From: Aquisalimonas sp007126095
GTDB taxonomy: Bacteria > Pseudomonadota > Gammaproteobacteria > Nitrococcales > Aquisalimonadaceae
DNA: 64,000 bases
Assembly: GCF_048323695.1 (NCBI RefSeq)
Contig: NZ_JBLWFT010000001.1
Coordinates: 186,001 to 250,000, forward strand
Direction: 5' to 3'
Both the position numbers and the translations under genes were made by a program. Shown here piece by piece: positions 34,920 to 43,639 of this stretch (the stretch's first letter is position 1; every line of letters begins with the position of its first letter). The notes beneath the pieces are model-generated. The model was not told the DNA's origin. It saw only the letters and a program-made list of their open reading frames with translations, and did not search any database.

Positions 34920-36347
34920 ATGGACCCCGTAATCGCCCTGGTTGGACGCCCGAACGTCGGCAAGTCGACCCTCTTCAACCACCTCACCCGGAGCCGGGAT
35001 GCCCTGGTGGCCGATTTCCCCGGTCTGACCCGCGACCGCCAGTACGGGCGTGCGCGCGTGGGCCGGCAACCCTTCGTCGTCATCGATACCGGCGGACTGG
35101 GGGATGATCCCGAGGGTGTTGAAGCCGGCATGCACAAGCAGGCAATGCAGGCCATCGAAGAGGCCGACGGGGTGGTCTTCCTGGTGGACGGTCGCGCCGG
35201 CATTACGCCGGGTGATCAGGATGTGGCCGCCCGTCTGCGGCGCGCGGGCAAACCCGTGGTACTGGCGGTGAACAAGACGGAAGGCCTGGATCCGGGCGTC
35301 GCAGGAGCGGAGTTCCATGCGCTTGGCCTGGGGACGCCCGCGCCCATCGCCGCTGCCCACGGGCACGGGATCAAGGCGCTGCTGGAAGCGGTCCTCGGTG
35401 GCGTTCCCCGCGAGCGGCTGGAGGGTGACAGCGCGACGGTCGTCCCCGAAGAGGGTTCGGGTACGCGTGTGGCGGTGCTCGGCCGGCCGAACGTGGGGAA
35501 GTCGACGCTGATCAACCGTCTGCTCGGCGAGGAGCGCGTTCTGGTCTACGACGCGCCCGGGACGACCCGCGACAGTATCGAGGTGCCGTTCGAGAAGGAT
35601 GGCCGCCACTACACGCTGATCGACACCGCGGGGGTGCGCCGTCGCAGCCGTGTCCAGGAGTCGGTGGAGAAGTTCAGCGTGGTGAAGACGCTGGCGGCGA
35701 TCGACGCCGCGCACGTGGTCATCATCGTGCTGGATGCCCGCGGTCGGGTCACGGAGCAGGATGCTCACCTGGTCGGGCACGCCATCGAAGCGGGGCGCGG
35801 GCTGGTCATCGCGGTGAACAAATGGGACGGGCTGACCGACCACGACAAGGACGACGTGCGTCGGCTGCTGCGCGTCAAGCTGGGGTTTCTGGAGTTCGCC
35901 GAGATCCATTTCATCTCCGCGCTCCACGGGACGGGCGTGGGGCTGCTGCTGGAGGCCGTGGATCAGGCCCATGAGGCCGGCAACCGCGATCTGTCCACCG
36001 GCCGTCTGACCCAGGTGCTGGAGGACGCCGTGGACCGCCATCCACCGCCGTTGGTCCGGGGTCGGCGGATCAAGCTTCGCTATGCCCACCAGGGCGGCCG
36101 CAATCCGCCGGTGATCGTGGTGCACGGCAATCAGGCCGAGCGCACGCCCCGTGACTACCGACGGTATCTGGCCAATACGTTCAGGGACGTGCTGAAACTC
36201 CAGGGCACGCCGGTGCGCCTGGAGTTCAAGACCACCGGCAATCCGTTTGAAGGGCGCCGGAATACCCTGAGTGAGCGGCAGCAACAGCGCCGGGACCGCA
36301 TGATCCGGCACATCAAGAAGAGCGAGAAGAAGAAAAAGCGGCGGTGA
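34920..36347 (+). CDS. der: Ribosome biogenesis GTPase Der (EngA)
   Basis: Der (475 aa) is a tandem-GTPase needed for 50S subunit maturation. Two G domains are seen, each with GRPNVGKST (about residues 7-15 and 187-195), followed by a C-terminal KH-like domain. The protein ends with a basic KKSEKKKKRR tail suited to rRNA contact. G4 elements NKTEG and NKWDG are present. It has its own start after the fabI divergence and is followed by a META-domain lipoprotein. Confidence 0.97.
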   Translation: MDPVIALVGRPNVGKSTLFNHLTRSRDALVADFPGLTRDRQYGRARVGRQPFVVIDTGGLGDDPEGVEAGMHKQAMQAIEEADGVVFLVDGRAGITPGDQDVAARLRRAGKPVVLAVNKTEGLDPGVAGAEFHALGLGTPAPIAAAHGHGIKALLEAVLGGVPRERLEGDSATVVPEEGSGTRVAVLGRPNVGKSTLINRLLGEERVLVYDAPGTTRDSIEVPFEKDGRHYTLIDTAGVRRRSRVQESVEKFSVVKTLAAIDAAHVVIIVLDARGRVTEQDAHLVGHAIEAGRGLVIAVNKWDGLTDHDKDDVRRLLRVKLGFLEFAEIHFISALHGTGVGLLLEAVDQAHEAGNRDLSTGRLTQVLEDAVDRHPPPLVRGRRIKLRYAHQGGRNPPVIVVHGNQAERTPRDYRRYLANTFRDVLKLQGTPVRLEFKTTGNPFEGRRNTLSERQQQRRDRMIRHIKKSEKKKKRR

Positions 36348-36392
36348 ACCCATGCGCCGCCCCTGGATACATTCGATGCAGGAGAGCTGACA

Positions 36393-36851
36393 ATGCGAGT
36401 GCGTTCAACCCTGTTTCTGACAGGGGTCCTCCTGGCGGGCTGTGCCACGGATCCGCAGCCGGATACGGTGCGGCCCGTGTCCATGGACGAGCCGCCGGAG
36501 GCCCTCGTCGGCGACTGGCGCGTCGTCGGGGCCGTCGATCCCCAGGGGCGTTACCTGGAACCCGATGCGGTGTCGTTCTCCCTGGAAATCGCCGATGACG
36601 GACAGGTCGCCGGCTCTGCCGCATGCAACAGCTGGAACGCCCAGGTGGAACACGTCGACGACGACCACCTCCGGTTCGGCGCCATCGGCCTGACCCGCGC
36701 CGCCTGCCAGATCCAGGACCCGGACGCCCGGGCCTTCGAGGATCTGTTCGTGACCAATCTCACCCGGACCATGGAGTGGTCGCGCAGCAGCGATACACTG
36801 GTGCTGCGGTTCCAGGACGGTCAGGAGTGGGAGCTTACGGCCCCGGATTGA
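36393..36851 (+). CDS. META-domain (HslJ-like) lipoprotein
   Basis: A 152-residue lipoprotein: the signal peptide ends LLAGCATD. The META domain (about 38-150) shows the characteristic GDWRVVG, GQVAGSAACNSWNAQVEH and LTRAACQIQDPDARAFE. Proteins of this fold include HslJ of E. coli, linked to novobiocin resistance and heat shock; function here is only inferred as envelope-associated. It starts 45 nt after der. Confidence 0.82.
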   Translation: MRVRSTLFLTGVLLAGCATDPQPDTVRPVSMDEPPEALVGDWRVVGAVDPQGRYLEPDAVSFSLEIADDGQVAGSAACNSWNAQVEHVDDDHLRFGAIGLTRAACQIQDPDARAFEDLFVTNLTRTMEWSRSSDTLVLRFQDGQEWELTAPD

Positions 36852-36888
36852 TGAGTACAGATCGGTCTGCGAGTCACCGTCCGGGCCG

Positions 36889-37527
36889 TCAGTTCCCGTT
36901 CCAGTCCGGATACTCCGTGTAGTCTGCCGGGTTCACATCGGGCATGCCACGGGAGAGGTTCTCCTGCAGTATCGCCAGAAACAGCGATCCCTGCTCCAGT
37001 GCGTCATCCAGCGCGATGTGATTGTGCCGCAGGCCCGGTTCGAACAGATGGGCCGGCAGGCGTTTCTTCGTGGCCCGGTGGAAGGAACTCGTCTGTATCA
37101 CCGCCATGGCATAGCTCTTGATGTCCAGCGCCGTGTAGCCGAACGGTGTTCCTCCGGTGAACCGGTGCAGGTAATAGTTCACGAAGGTGAAGTCGAAAGC
37201 CACCGGCCAGGCGACGAACACCGGGCGCCCGCCCATCCCCTCCAGCCAGCTGCGGTAGGCCTGCATTCCCTGTTCCGGGGGTTGCTGGTCCTGTCGGCAA
37301 GCCGCCCATGCTTCCGGCCACTGCTCCCACCACGTCATGGTGTCCGGATGGGTTCCGGCCTCCGGTAGCGTCTCCAGATTCACGGAAAAGGTGTCCAGCA
37401 GCTCGCCCTCCAGGGAGTAGGCGGCCGATCCGATCGAGAGCATGGAGTAGAGCCCCGGTACGGGGCCGTCCGCCTCGATGTCCGTGGAGACGAAGACGTC
37501 GTTCGGTGGCTTGCGGAATCGCGACAT
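36889..37527 (-). CDS. DEDD-family 3'-5' exonuclease
   Basis: A 212-residue DnaQ-fold exonuclease. The three Exo motifs are readable: VSTDIEADGP (Exo I, the D-x-E pair), AWPVAFDFTFVNYYLH (Exo II-like) and HNHIALDDALEQ (Exo III with the His-x4-Asp of the DEDDh type). Substrate (DNA or RNA) cannot be told from sequence. It is divergent from an iron-sulfur photolyase, and its ribosome-binding site (AGGAG) lies inside the shared 28-bp palindromic operator, so the two are likely coregulated. Confidence 0.8.
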   Translation of the reverse strand: MSRFRKPPNDVFVSTDIEADGPVPGLYSMLSIGSAAYSLEGELLDTFSVNLETLPEAGTHPDTMTWWEQWPEAWAACRQDQQPPEQGMQAYRSWLEGMGGRPVFVAWPVAFDFTFVNYYLHRFTGGTPFGYTALDIKSYAMAVIQTSSFHRATKKRLPAHLFEPGLRHNHIALDDALEQGSLFLAILQENLSRGMPDVNPADYTEYPDWNGN

Positions 37528-37528
37528 T

Positions 37529-37556
37529 TATACATCTCCTGTACACTTCTTGTATA
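37529..37556. promoter_or_regulatory. Three-hexamer, 11-bp-phased palindromic operator between exonuclease and photolyase genes
   Basis: TATACA (37529-37534), TGTACA (37540-37545) and TGTATA (37551-37556) start exactly 11 bases apart. The middle hexamer is its own complement, and the outer two are complements of each other, so the arrangement reads both as three direct TRTAYA repeats and as one large palindrome. Tandem 11-bp repeats are the DNA target of the CarH/LitR group of light-sensing MerR regulators; the match is suggestive, not proven. Confidence 0.6.
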
Positions 37557-37610
37557 TCATGCGTTGCCCGCGAACGCTGTAGCAACTCTTCTTGTCACCG
37601 GGAGACCCTC

Positions 37611-39170
37611 GTGGCCCTTCGACAGCTTATCCTCTGCCTGGGCGATCAACTCAACCGCGATGCGGCTGTGTTCGATGATTTTGACAAGTCCACCGATGCG
37701 ATCTGGATGGCGGAGGTGCCGGAGGAATCCACGCACGTCTGGTCGCACAAGGCCCGCATCACCCTGTTTCTCAGCGCCATGCGCCACTTCGCCGAGGGGT
37801 TGAGCCTTAGTGGGCTGACGGTCCACTACCACCGGCTGGGCGAGCACGAGCATACCAGCCTGGCGTCGGCGCTGGCGGCGGATCTCGAGCGCCTGCGGCC
37901 GGAGCGTGTACTGGTCACCCATCCGGGGGATTATCGCGTATCCAGGCGGCTCAAGGCGACCGTCCGGGCGGCCGGGCTTCGCCTGATCGTCGTCCGCGAT
38001 CGCCACTTCTTCGATTCGCCGGAGCGGTTCCGGGTGTGGGCGAGAAGCCGCAAACAGCTGCGCCTGGAAAACTACTACCGCGCCATGCGGCGCCATCACG
38101 GTATCCTCATGGTGGGGGAGGAGCCTGTCGGTGGCGCCTGGAACTTCGACGCCGACAACCGCAAGTCCTTCGGCGCGGAAGGCCCCGGTGCGCTGCCTCA
38201 GCCCGTGCGCTTTCCGCCGGATGCCACGACCAACGAAGTGATCGCCGACGTGGAGAGGCACTTCCCGGGGCACCCCGGGCGTCTGGATTCCTTCGACTGG
38301 CCGGTGACCGCCGAGCAGGCCTGGGATGCGCTGGAGGATTTCATCAATCATCGGCTGCCGTCGTTCGGCCCCTACCAGGACGCCTTGTGGCGGGACGAAC
38401 CGTGGCTGTACCACTCCCGCCTGTCCGCGGCCATGAACCTGAAGCTGCTGGCGCCCCGAGTGGTTGTGAATGCGGCCGAGTGGGCCTGGCGCGAGGGGCG
38501 TGCACCGCTGGCCTCGGTGGAAGGGTTCATCCGCCAGATCCTGGGCTGGCGGGAGTTCGTGCGCGGTGTCTACTGGCTGCACATGCCGGATTACCTGGAC
38601 GGCAATGCGCTGAACGCCCAAGCGGATCTGCCGGCCTTCTACTGGACCGGTGACACCGACATGGCGTGTCTGCGGCAGACGCTGCGCCAGACCCTGGATC
38701 ACGGGTACGCCCATCATATCCAGCGGCTGATGATCACGGGGTTGTACGCGTTGCTGCTGGGTGTGGAGCCACGCCAGGTCCACGAATGGTACCTGGCTGT
38801 CTACGTGGATGCCGTGGAGTGGGTGGAGGCGCCGAACACCCTGGGTATGTCGCAATTCGCCGATGGCGGTGTGTTCGCGTCGAAGCCGTACTGCGCCTCC
38901 GGCCGCTACGTCCAGCGCATGAGCAACTACTGCGCGGAGTGCCGCTACGATCCCGGCAAGCGCAGCGGCGACGACGCCTGCCCGTTCACGACCCTCTACT
39001 GGGACTTTCTCCAGCGACATGAACAGCGGTTGCGGGAGAACCCGCGCACCCGCATGCAGATACGCAATCTGGAGCGCCTGGACGATGCCACGCGTGAGGC
39101 CGTGCGGTCGTCGGCCGACCGGCACCGTCGGACCGTGTCGTCCCAGTCCGTCGTCACGGCACGATCGTGA
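37611..39170 (+). CDS. Iron-sulfur (6-4)-type photolyase/cryptochrome (FeS-BCP, PhrB/CryB family)
   Basis: A DPRP-family photolyase (519 aa) that uses light and FAD to repair UV photoproducts, in characterised members the (6-4) lesion. Begins VALRQLILCLGDQLN, the family N-terminus. All four cluster ligands found in Agrobacterium PhrB have counterparts: Cys353, Cys441, Cys444 and Cys457, with the same spacing (88, 3, 13). FAD-binding features include WREFVRGVYW and MITGLYALLLG. GTG 37611 is chosen because GGGAG lies seven bases upstream and the family N-terminus starts there. Divergent exonuclease and shared operator suggest light-induced DNA repair. Confidence 0.9.
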   Translation: MALRQLILCLGDQLNRDAAVFDDFDKSTDAIWMAEVPEESTHVWSHKARITLFLSAMRHFAEGLSLSGLTVHYHRLGEHEHTSLASALAADLERLRPERVLVTHPGDYRVSRRLKATVRAAGLRLIVVRDRHFFDSPERFRVWARSRKQLRLENYYRAMRRHHGILMVGEEPVGGAWNFDADNRKSFGAEGPGALPQPVRFPPDATTNEVIADVERHFPGHPGRLDSFDWPVTAEQAWDALEDFINHRLPSFGPYQDALWRDEPWLYHSRLSAAMNLKLLAPRVVVNAAEWAWREGRAPLASVEGFIRQILGWREFVRGVYWLHMPDYLDGNALNAQADLPAFYWTGDTDMACLRQTLRQTLDHGYAHHIQRLMITGLYALLLGVEPRQVHEWYLAVYVDAVEWVEAPNTLGMSQFADGGVFASKPYCASGRYVQRMSNYCAECRYDPGKRSGDDACPFTTLYWDFLQRHEQRLRENPRTRMQIRNLERLDDATREAVRSSADRHRRTVSSQSVVTARS

Positions 39171-39229
39171 TCCGGTGTGGTACTGTCGCCGTCTGACGGA
39201 CTCCCGGACGGCCACACAGGAGCGCCGGC

Positions 39230-39925
39230 ATGATCCCGGTCGCCGACGACAACCCCACCCGTATCGCGCCACTGGTGACCTGGGCCCTGCTGGCGGCCTG
39301 CATCGGCGTGTTCGTCTGGCAGATCGGGCTGGATCCGCGCGAACACGCCGGCATCGTGCACGGCTACGGATTCATTCCCGCCGTCTTCTTCGATCATGCG
39401 CAGTTGCCACCGTCGCTGGAGATCGTGCCGGCCTGGGCGACACTGATCTCGTCCATGTTTCTGCACGGTGGCTGGATGCACCTCATCAGCAACATGCTGT
39501 ACCTGTGGGTGTTCGCCAACAACGTCGAGGACGCCATGGGCCACATGCGGTTCATCGTGTTCTACGCCCTGTGCGGCATTCTCGCCGCCCTTGCCCACGG
39601 GCTGGCGGCCCCCGAGTCGCAGATCCCCATGATCGGTGCGAGCGGCGCCATTTCGGGGGTGCTGGGCGCCTATCTGATGCTGCACCCCTTCTCCCGGATC
39701 ACGGTGATCATCCCGCTCGGCATCATTTTCTACCCGGTACGGCTCCCGGCGGGCATTGTGCTGCTGGCGTGGTTCGGGCTGCAGCTGCTGAGCAGCGCCA
39801 CGGTGGACCCCAATGAGCCCGGCGTCGCCTTTCTGGCCCACATCGGCGGGTTCGTGGCCGGCATGCTGCTGATTCCGCTGTTCAAGTTCCGCCGGGTGCG
39901 TTTGTTCCGTGGGCGAACCACCTGA
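39230..39925 (+). CDS. Rhomboid-family intramembrane serine protease
   Basis: A 231-residue polytopic protease. The catalytic dyad is present: Ser138 in GASGAISGVLGAY and His204 in LAHIGGFVAG. The L1-loop motif HGGWMHLISNMLYLWVFANNVED is typical. About six membrane helices are expected. Bacterial rhomboids cleave membrane anchors; the substrate is unknown. It stands as a single gene between photolyase and acyl-CoA synthetase. Confidence 0.93.
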   Translation: MIPVADDNPTRIAPLVTWALLAACIGVFVWQIGLDPREHAGIVHGYGFIPAVFFDHAQLPPSLEIVPAWATLISSMFLHGGWMHLISNMLYLWVFANNVEDAMGHMRFIVFYALCGILAALAHGLAAPESQIPMIGASGAISGVLGAYLMLHPFSRITVIIPLGIIFYPVRLPAGIVLLAWFGLQLLSSATVDPNEPGVAFLAHIGGFVAGMLLIPLFKFRRVRLFRGRTT

Positions 39926-39963
39926 CACGATGGCAATAACAGGAATCACCGGAGGAGATGATC

Positions 39964-41550
39964 ATGGACGCAGGCTTTATCGCGCGGCGAACCGGCTGGC
40001 CGGGCAGCCGCATTGATCCCCGACAGCCGGCGGTATCCTTCGGCGCGGGCGCGAGCTGGTCCTATGCGGAGCTGGATGACCGAGTCTGCCGCTACGCCAA
40101 CAGCCTTCACGCCCGCGGAGTCCGTAAAGGCGACCGCGTGGGGATTCTGCTGTTCAACTGCCTCGAGTACTGGGCGCTCTATCTGGCCGTCATGCGGCTG
40201 GGCGCCGTTGCGGTCCGGTTGAACTTTCGTCTGGCGCCGGAAGAACTGGCCTATGCGCTGAACGACTCCGGCAGTCGCACCGTCTGCTTTCACGCCTCCC
40301 TGGCCGAGCGCGTCGACCCCATCCGGGAGACGGTCGCAGCCGGTGAGTGGATCGCGCTGGCCGATGGCGATGCCCCGGTGCCGCGCTGGGCCCATCCCTG
40401 GTCCGTGCTGGAGGAGGGGGCCGCCGGCGAACCCGACGTGCCCGTGCCCGCGGCGGATGCGCCGGCCATGCTCATGTACACGTCGGGCACCACCGGGCGG
40501 CCCAAGGGCGCCCTCTGGAAACACGCCAACACCCTGTGGTTTGCCGCCATGCAGGCCATGCAGTGGCGGCTGGACGAGCAGACCGTGGCCATGACCACGG
40601 GCCCCATGTACCACGTGGGTGCCGTCGAGGACCTGACCAGCGCCGCCCTGGCGGTGGGTGGCCACGCCGTCGTGCTGGAGAGCGGCGGGTTCAGCATCCG
40701 CACGGTGCTGGACATCATCGCCGCGCGCGGCGTGACCGACGTCTTCCTGTTCCCGTTCATGATCTATGACCTGGTTCAGCTCGACGACGGTCAGCCCGTG
40801 GAGCTGGGCAGCGTCCGCCGGATTCTCTGTGGCGGCGATCCGCTGCTGCCATGGGCCATCCAGACCATCAACGAACGCTACCCGTGGATCGAGCTGGTAC
40901 AGGTGTACGGCCTCACCGAGGGGACACCCATCGCAGCGGCCACCACGGGGGAGGAAACCCGCCATGCGCCCGAGAGTGTGGGACGCCCCATGCCGTTCAC
41001 GGAGATCAGCATCCGCGGTGAATCGGGCGAACCCGTGCCGGCGGGTGAGGAGGGCGAGATCTGGATCCGCAGCCCGGTCGTCTGCACGGAGTACTGGCAG
41101 CGCCCGGACGCAACGGCGGAGACGTTCGTGGATGGCTGGTGCCGCACCGGGGACCTCGGCCGGCTGAACGCGGACGGGTTGCTGTGTATCGCCGGCCGCC
41201 AGAAGGACATGATCCGCAGCGGCGGTGAGAACATCTACCCCGCCGAGCTGGAAGATGTACTCATGCGGCACGAAGACGTGCGCGAGGTGGCCATCGTCGG
41301 CGTGCCTGATCCGAAGTTCGTGGAGACGGTCTGTGCCGTGGTGGTCCCGCGCGCCGGTGCCAGCCTCGGAGAGGAGGAGGTGATCGACTTCTGCCGCGAG
41401 CGCCTGGCCGGTTACAAGCGGCCACGGCACGTGGTGTTCGTGGACGCACTGCCGCGCACGCCGTCGGGGAAGTTGATGAAATACGTGCTGCGCGACACCT
41501 ACCGGCCGCTGGGCGGGGAGCCCGGGGGTGGCGAGCCCGGCCGGGGCTGA
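39964..41550 (+). CDS. Acyl-CoA synthetase (AMP-forming)
   Basis: A 528-residue ANL-superfamily ligase that activates a carboxylic acid through an acyl-adenylate. Motifs: P-loop YTSGTTGRPKGALW (about 174), the A5 region QVYGLTEGTPIAAAT, the hinge GDLGRLNADGLLCIAGRQKDMI, and the catalytic Lys of PSGKLMKYVLR near the end. GGAGG at 39951 favours ATG 39964 over ATG 39958. Substrate cannot be deduced; with the liu genes in the same window a short- or branched-chain acid is possible but unproven. The C-terminus is Gly/Pro-rich. Confidence 0.9.
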   Translation: MDAGFIARRTGWPGSRIDPRQPAVSFGAGASWSYAELDDRVCRYANSLHARGVRKGDRVGILLFNCLEYWALYLAVMRLGAVAVRLNFRLAPEELAYALNDSGSRTVCFHASLAERVDPIRETVAAGEWIALADGDAPVPRWAHPWSVLEEGAAGEPDVPVPAADAPAMLMYTSGTTGRPKGALWKHANTLWFAAMQAMQWRLDEQTVAMTTGPMYHVGAVEDLTSAALAVGGHAVVLESGGFSIRTVLDIIAARGVTDVFLFPFMIYDLVQLDDGQPVELGSVRRILCGGDPLLPWAIQTINERYPWIELVQVYGLTEGTPIAAATTGEETRHAPESVGRPMPFTEISIRGESGEPVPAGEEGEIWIRSPVVCTEYWQRPDATAETFVDGWCRTGDLGRLNADGLLCIAGRQKDMIRSGGENIYPAELEDVLMRHEDVREVAIVGVPDPKFVETVCAVVVPRAGASLGEEEVIDFCRERLAGYKRPRHVVFVDALPRTPSGKLMKYVLRDTYRPLGGEPGGGEPGRG

Positions 41551-41622
41551 CTCCGGCGGAACGCCCTGTCAACTTTACCCCCACCCGGGTGTCAAAGGCA
41601 TGGGTGAGGGTGGAGGAACGTG

Positions 41623-42171
41623 ATGAACAGGCGTCGTTTCATCGGCGGAGCGTCGGCACTGGGTGTGCTGTCGATGCTGCCACCCGGGCTTCTGGCGGCG
41701 CGTGCGCGCGCTGCGCACCACGATGTGTCGGTGGACGCCCGGGAGTTGGAGCGTCTCGGCCGGACGGCGGAGCAGTGGCGGGGCATGCTAAGTGACGACG
41801 TCTGGCAGGTGCTGTTCCGCGGGCGGACCGAGCCGTCGTTCTCCAGCCCGCTGGACTCGGAGTACGGTGACGGCACCTACATCTGCGCGGCCTGCCACCT
41901 GCCGCTGTTCGGCTCCGAGACCAAGTTCGACAGCCGTACCGGCTGGCCGAGTTTCTACGAACCGTTTCACGGGCACGTGGGCACCAGGCTCGACTTCAGA
42001 CTGATCTGGCCGCGTACCGAGTATCACTGCATCCGCTGCGGCGGACACCAGGGGCACGTCTTCAATGACGGCCCCGAGCCCACGGGCGAGCGCTGGTGCA
42101 ACAACGGGCTGGCGCTACGCTTCGTGCCTTCCGGCGATCCGCTGCCCGAACTGAGGGGGCGCACCACATGA
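41623..42171 (+). CDS. msrB: Exported peptide-methionine (R)-S-oxide reductase MsrB
   Basis: MsrB (182 aa) reduces methionine-R-sulfoxide in proteins. A twin-arginine signal is visible (MNRRRFIGGASALGVLSML...), so the enzyme is probably exported folded. Zinc Cys pairs occur in CAACHLPLF and CIRCGGHQGH; the catalytic Cys is C159 in RWCNNGLAL. GGAGG at 41612 favours ATG 41623 over GTG 41620. It overlaps msrA by four bases (ATGA), giving a periplasmic MsrB-MsrA pair. Confidence 0.93.
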   Translation: MNRRRFIGGASALGVLSMLPPGLLAARARAAHHDVSVDARELERLGRTAEQWRGMLSDDVWQVLFRGRTEPSFSSPLDSEYGDGTYICAACHLPLFGSETKFDSRTGWPSFYEPFHGHVGTRLDFRLIWPRTEYHCIRCGGHQGHVFNDGPEPTGERWCNNGLALRFVPSGDPLPELRGRTT

Positions 42172-42767
42172 AGCGACTGACTGCTGCACTGGCGGGTGCC
42201 GTGGGGCTACTGCTGGGGGTGGCCCTGACCGGCGTTGCCGTGGCGGACGAGCGCCAGGCCGTCTTTGCCGGTGGCTGTTTCTGGTGCATGCAACCGCCCT
42301 ACGATGAGCTGGACGGCGTGCTCGGCACCGAGGTGGGCTACACCGGCGGGCATGTGGAGGAGCCGACTTACGAGCAGGTGACCGCTGGCGACACCGGTCA
42401 TCTGGAGGCGGTGCGCGTCACCTACGATCCGGAGCGCATCGATTACGAGTCGCTGCTGGAGGTCTTCTGGCGCAACATCGATCCTCTCGATGACGGCGGA
42501 CAGTTCTGCGATCGGGGCGGTCACTACCGTGCGGCCATCTTCGTGGCGAATGAGGCGGAGCGGGAGCAGGCCGAAGCCTCGCTGCAGGCGCTGGAGGCGT
42601 CCGGGCGGTTCGAGGATCCGATCGTCACCCGGATTCGCGATGCCGACACGTTTTATCTTGCCGAGGACTACCACCAGGACTACTACCAGAACCGCCCGCT
42701 GCGGTACCGCTTCTACCGCACCAGTTGCGGCCGGGATGCGCGGCTTGATGCGCTCTGGGGGGATTGA
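42168..42767 (+). CDS. msrA: Periplasmic peptide-methionine (S)-S-oxide reductase MsrA
   Basis: MsrA (199 aa) reduces methionine-S-sulfoxide. An N-terminal Sec signal (LTAALAGAVGLLLGVALTGVAVA) precedes the domain. The catalytic GCFWC has Cys37, followed by GYTGGHVEEPTYEQVTAGDTGHLEAV and the late DYHQDYYQNRPLRY. The start overlaps msrB (ATGA). Together they repair oxidised envelope proteins; in other bacteria such exported pairs respond to hypochlorous or similar oxidants. Confidence 0.95.
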   Translation: MKRLTAALAGAVGLLLGVALTGVAVADERQAVFAGGCFWCMQPPYDELDGVLGTEVGYTGGHVEEPTYEQVTAGDTGHLEAVRVTYDPERIDYESLLEVFWRNIDPLDDGGQFCDRGGHYRAAIFVANEAEREQAEASLQALEASGRFEDPIVTRIRDADTFYLAEDYHQDYYQNRPLRYRFYRTSCGRDARLDALWGD

Positions 42768-42798
42768 CGATGCATCGCCCGGGGGGGATACGCCGGCT

Positions 42799-42818
42799 GG
42801 TAGACATGAACGTCTACC
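42799..42818. repeat. Short inverted repeat downstream of msrA
   Basis: GGTAGAC (42799-42805) pairs with GTCTACC (42812-42818) around a 6-nt loop, about 30 nt after the msrA stop. No T-run follows; it could end the msrBA transcript weakly. Confidence 0.4.
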
Positions 42819-42851
42819 CTGCGGAAGGCGTAGTGCCTAGTCACCGAGTAG

Positions 42852-42871
42852 GGTGGACCTTCAGGTCCGCC
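42852..42871. repeat. Dispersed REP-like palindrome (copy 1)
   Basis: GGTGGACCTTCAGGTCCGCC, preceded by GTAG. It is nearly identical to the palindromic core of the 58-bp repeats at 54.8-55.0 kb (same inner GGTGGACCTTCAGGTCC). Intergenic location and dispersed copies are typical of repetitive extragenic palindromes. Confidence 0.75.
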
Positions 42872-42948
42872 ATCAAGCTGTCCGGTTCGCTACGCACGGG
42901 ATCAATGGTACCCGTATGCTCACCAGGGGCGCGCCTGTGAAATAGGGC

Positions 42949-42975
42949 GGGCCGGCGGGGGGGAGTCGCCGGCCC
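42949..42975 (-). terminator. Hairpin after the minus-strand beta-barrel gene
   Basis: GGGCCGGCG (42949-42957) pairs with CGCCGGCCC (42967-42975), 9-nt loop, about 20 nt past the barrel gene's stop; on the minus strand a TATTTC follows. Confidence 0.5.
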
Positions 42976-42993
42976 GTACTGCGGGATTGCGCC

Positions 42994-43557
42994 TTAGAAA
43001 CGGAACTGCATGTTGATCGAAGCCAGATCGACATCCGTGTCGTCAACCGACATCCGATCGTACTCGAGACGCAGGTCGGTGTGCTCGGTCAGGGTGAACC
43101 GTGCACCGACGCCGTAGAACATGTCGTTGCCGTCGTCACTGTAGCTGGCGTCCAGCGGACCGGAGGAGCTGCGCTCCCGGTCCCAGAAGAACTGGCCAAC
43201 CCGGGCATACGGGGCGAAGAATTCCGTGACCGGCAGCGCGGCCATGCCGGCGATGGTCCAGCCGTTGATATCCGTATCGAGGTTGCCGTCCTCGGCGGTG
43301 CCGAGGTCGATATAGCCCGCTTCCAGTGAAAAGATGCGGTTGGCCTCCATGCCGGCGAACACGCGCCAGGACCAGCGATTGTCCTTGATGTCATCATCAG
43401 ACTCTGGGAAGTCCTCGTCGTTGAGACGATAGTAGCCCAGGCCGCCGCCCAGGTAGCCGCGAACCTCCGGTTGCGTCGCTGATTGTGCGACCACCGTGGC
43501 CGGCGCGGCCATCAGGCCGGTGATCACGAGCGGAATCCAGATCCTTGTGTGCGTCAT
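42994..43557 (-). CDS. Outer-membrane beta-barrel protein
   Basis: An exported 187-residue protein with signal peptide (WIPLVITGLMAAPATVVAQ) and OmpA/OmpX-like strands (VRGYLGGGLGYYRL, WRVFAGMEANRIFSLEAGYI, MFYGVGARFTLTEHTDLRLEYDRM) ending in INMQFRF with a terminal Phe. Loops are Asp/Glu-rich. It belongs to the same broad family as the protein at 4.4-4.9 kb but is not a close copy. It may be part of the envelope-stress group with the lipoprotein and sigma factor upstream on this strand. Confidence 0.78.
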   Translation of the reverse strand: MTHTRIWIPLVITGLMAAPATVVAQSATQPEVRGYLGGGLGYYRLNDEDFPESDDDIKDNRWSWRVFAGMEANRIFSLEAGYIDLGTAEDGNLDTDINGWTIAGMAALPVTEFFAPYARVGQFFWDRERSSSGPLDASYSDDGNDMFYGVGARFTLTEHTDLRLEYDRMSVDDTDVDLASINMQFRF

Positions 43558-43639
43558 GATGAGTCTCCTGTCTCATGGCAAAAAGAGAGCGCCCCCGCCG
43601 CCAACGGGCAGGGTGGTGCTGCGGGCTACTGTGGCTGCG

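Noticed and set aside
37308..37610. N-terminal extension of the photolyase upstream of GTG 37611
   Set aside because: It would run through the operator and the divergent exonuclease gene, is Arg/Pro/Ser-rich without family resemblance, and the known N-terminus starts at 37611.
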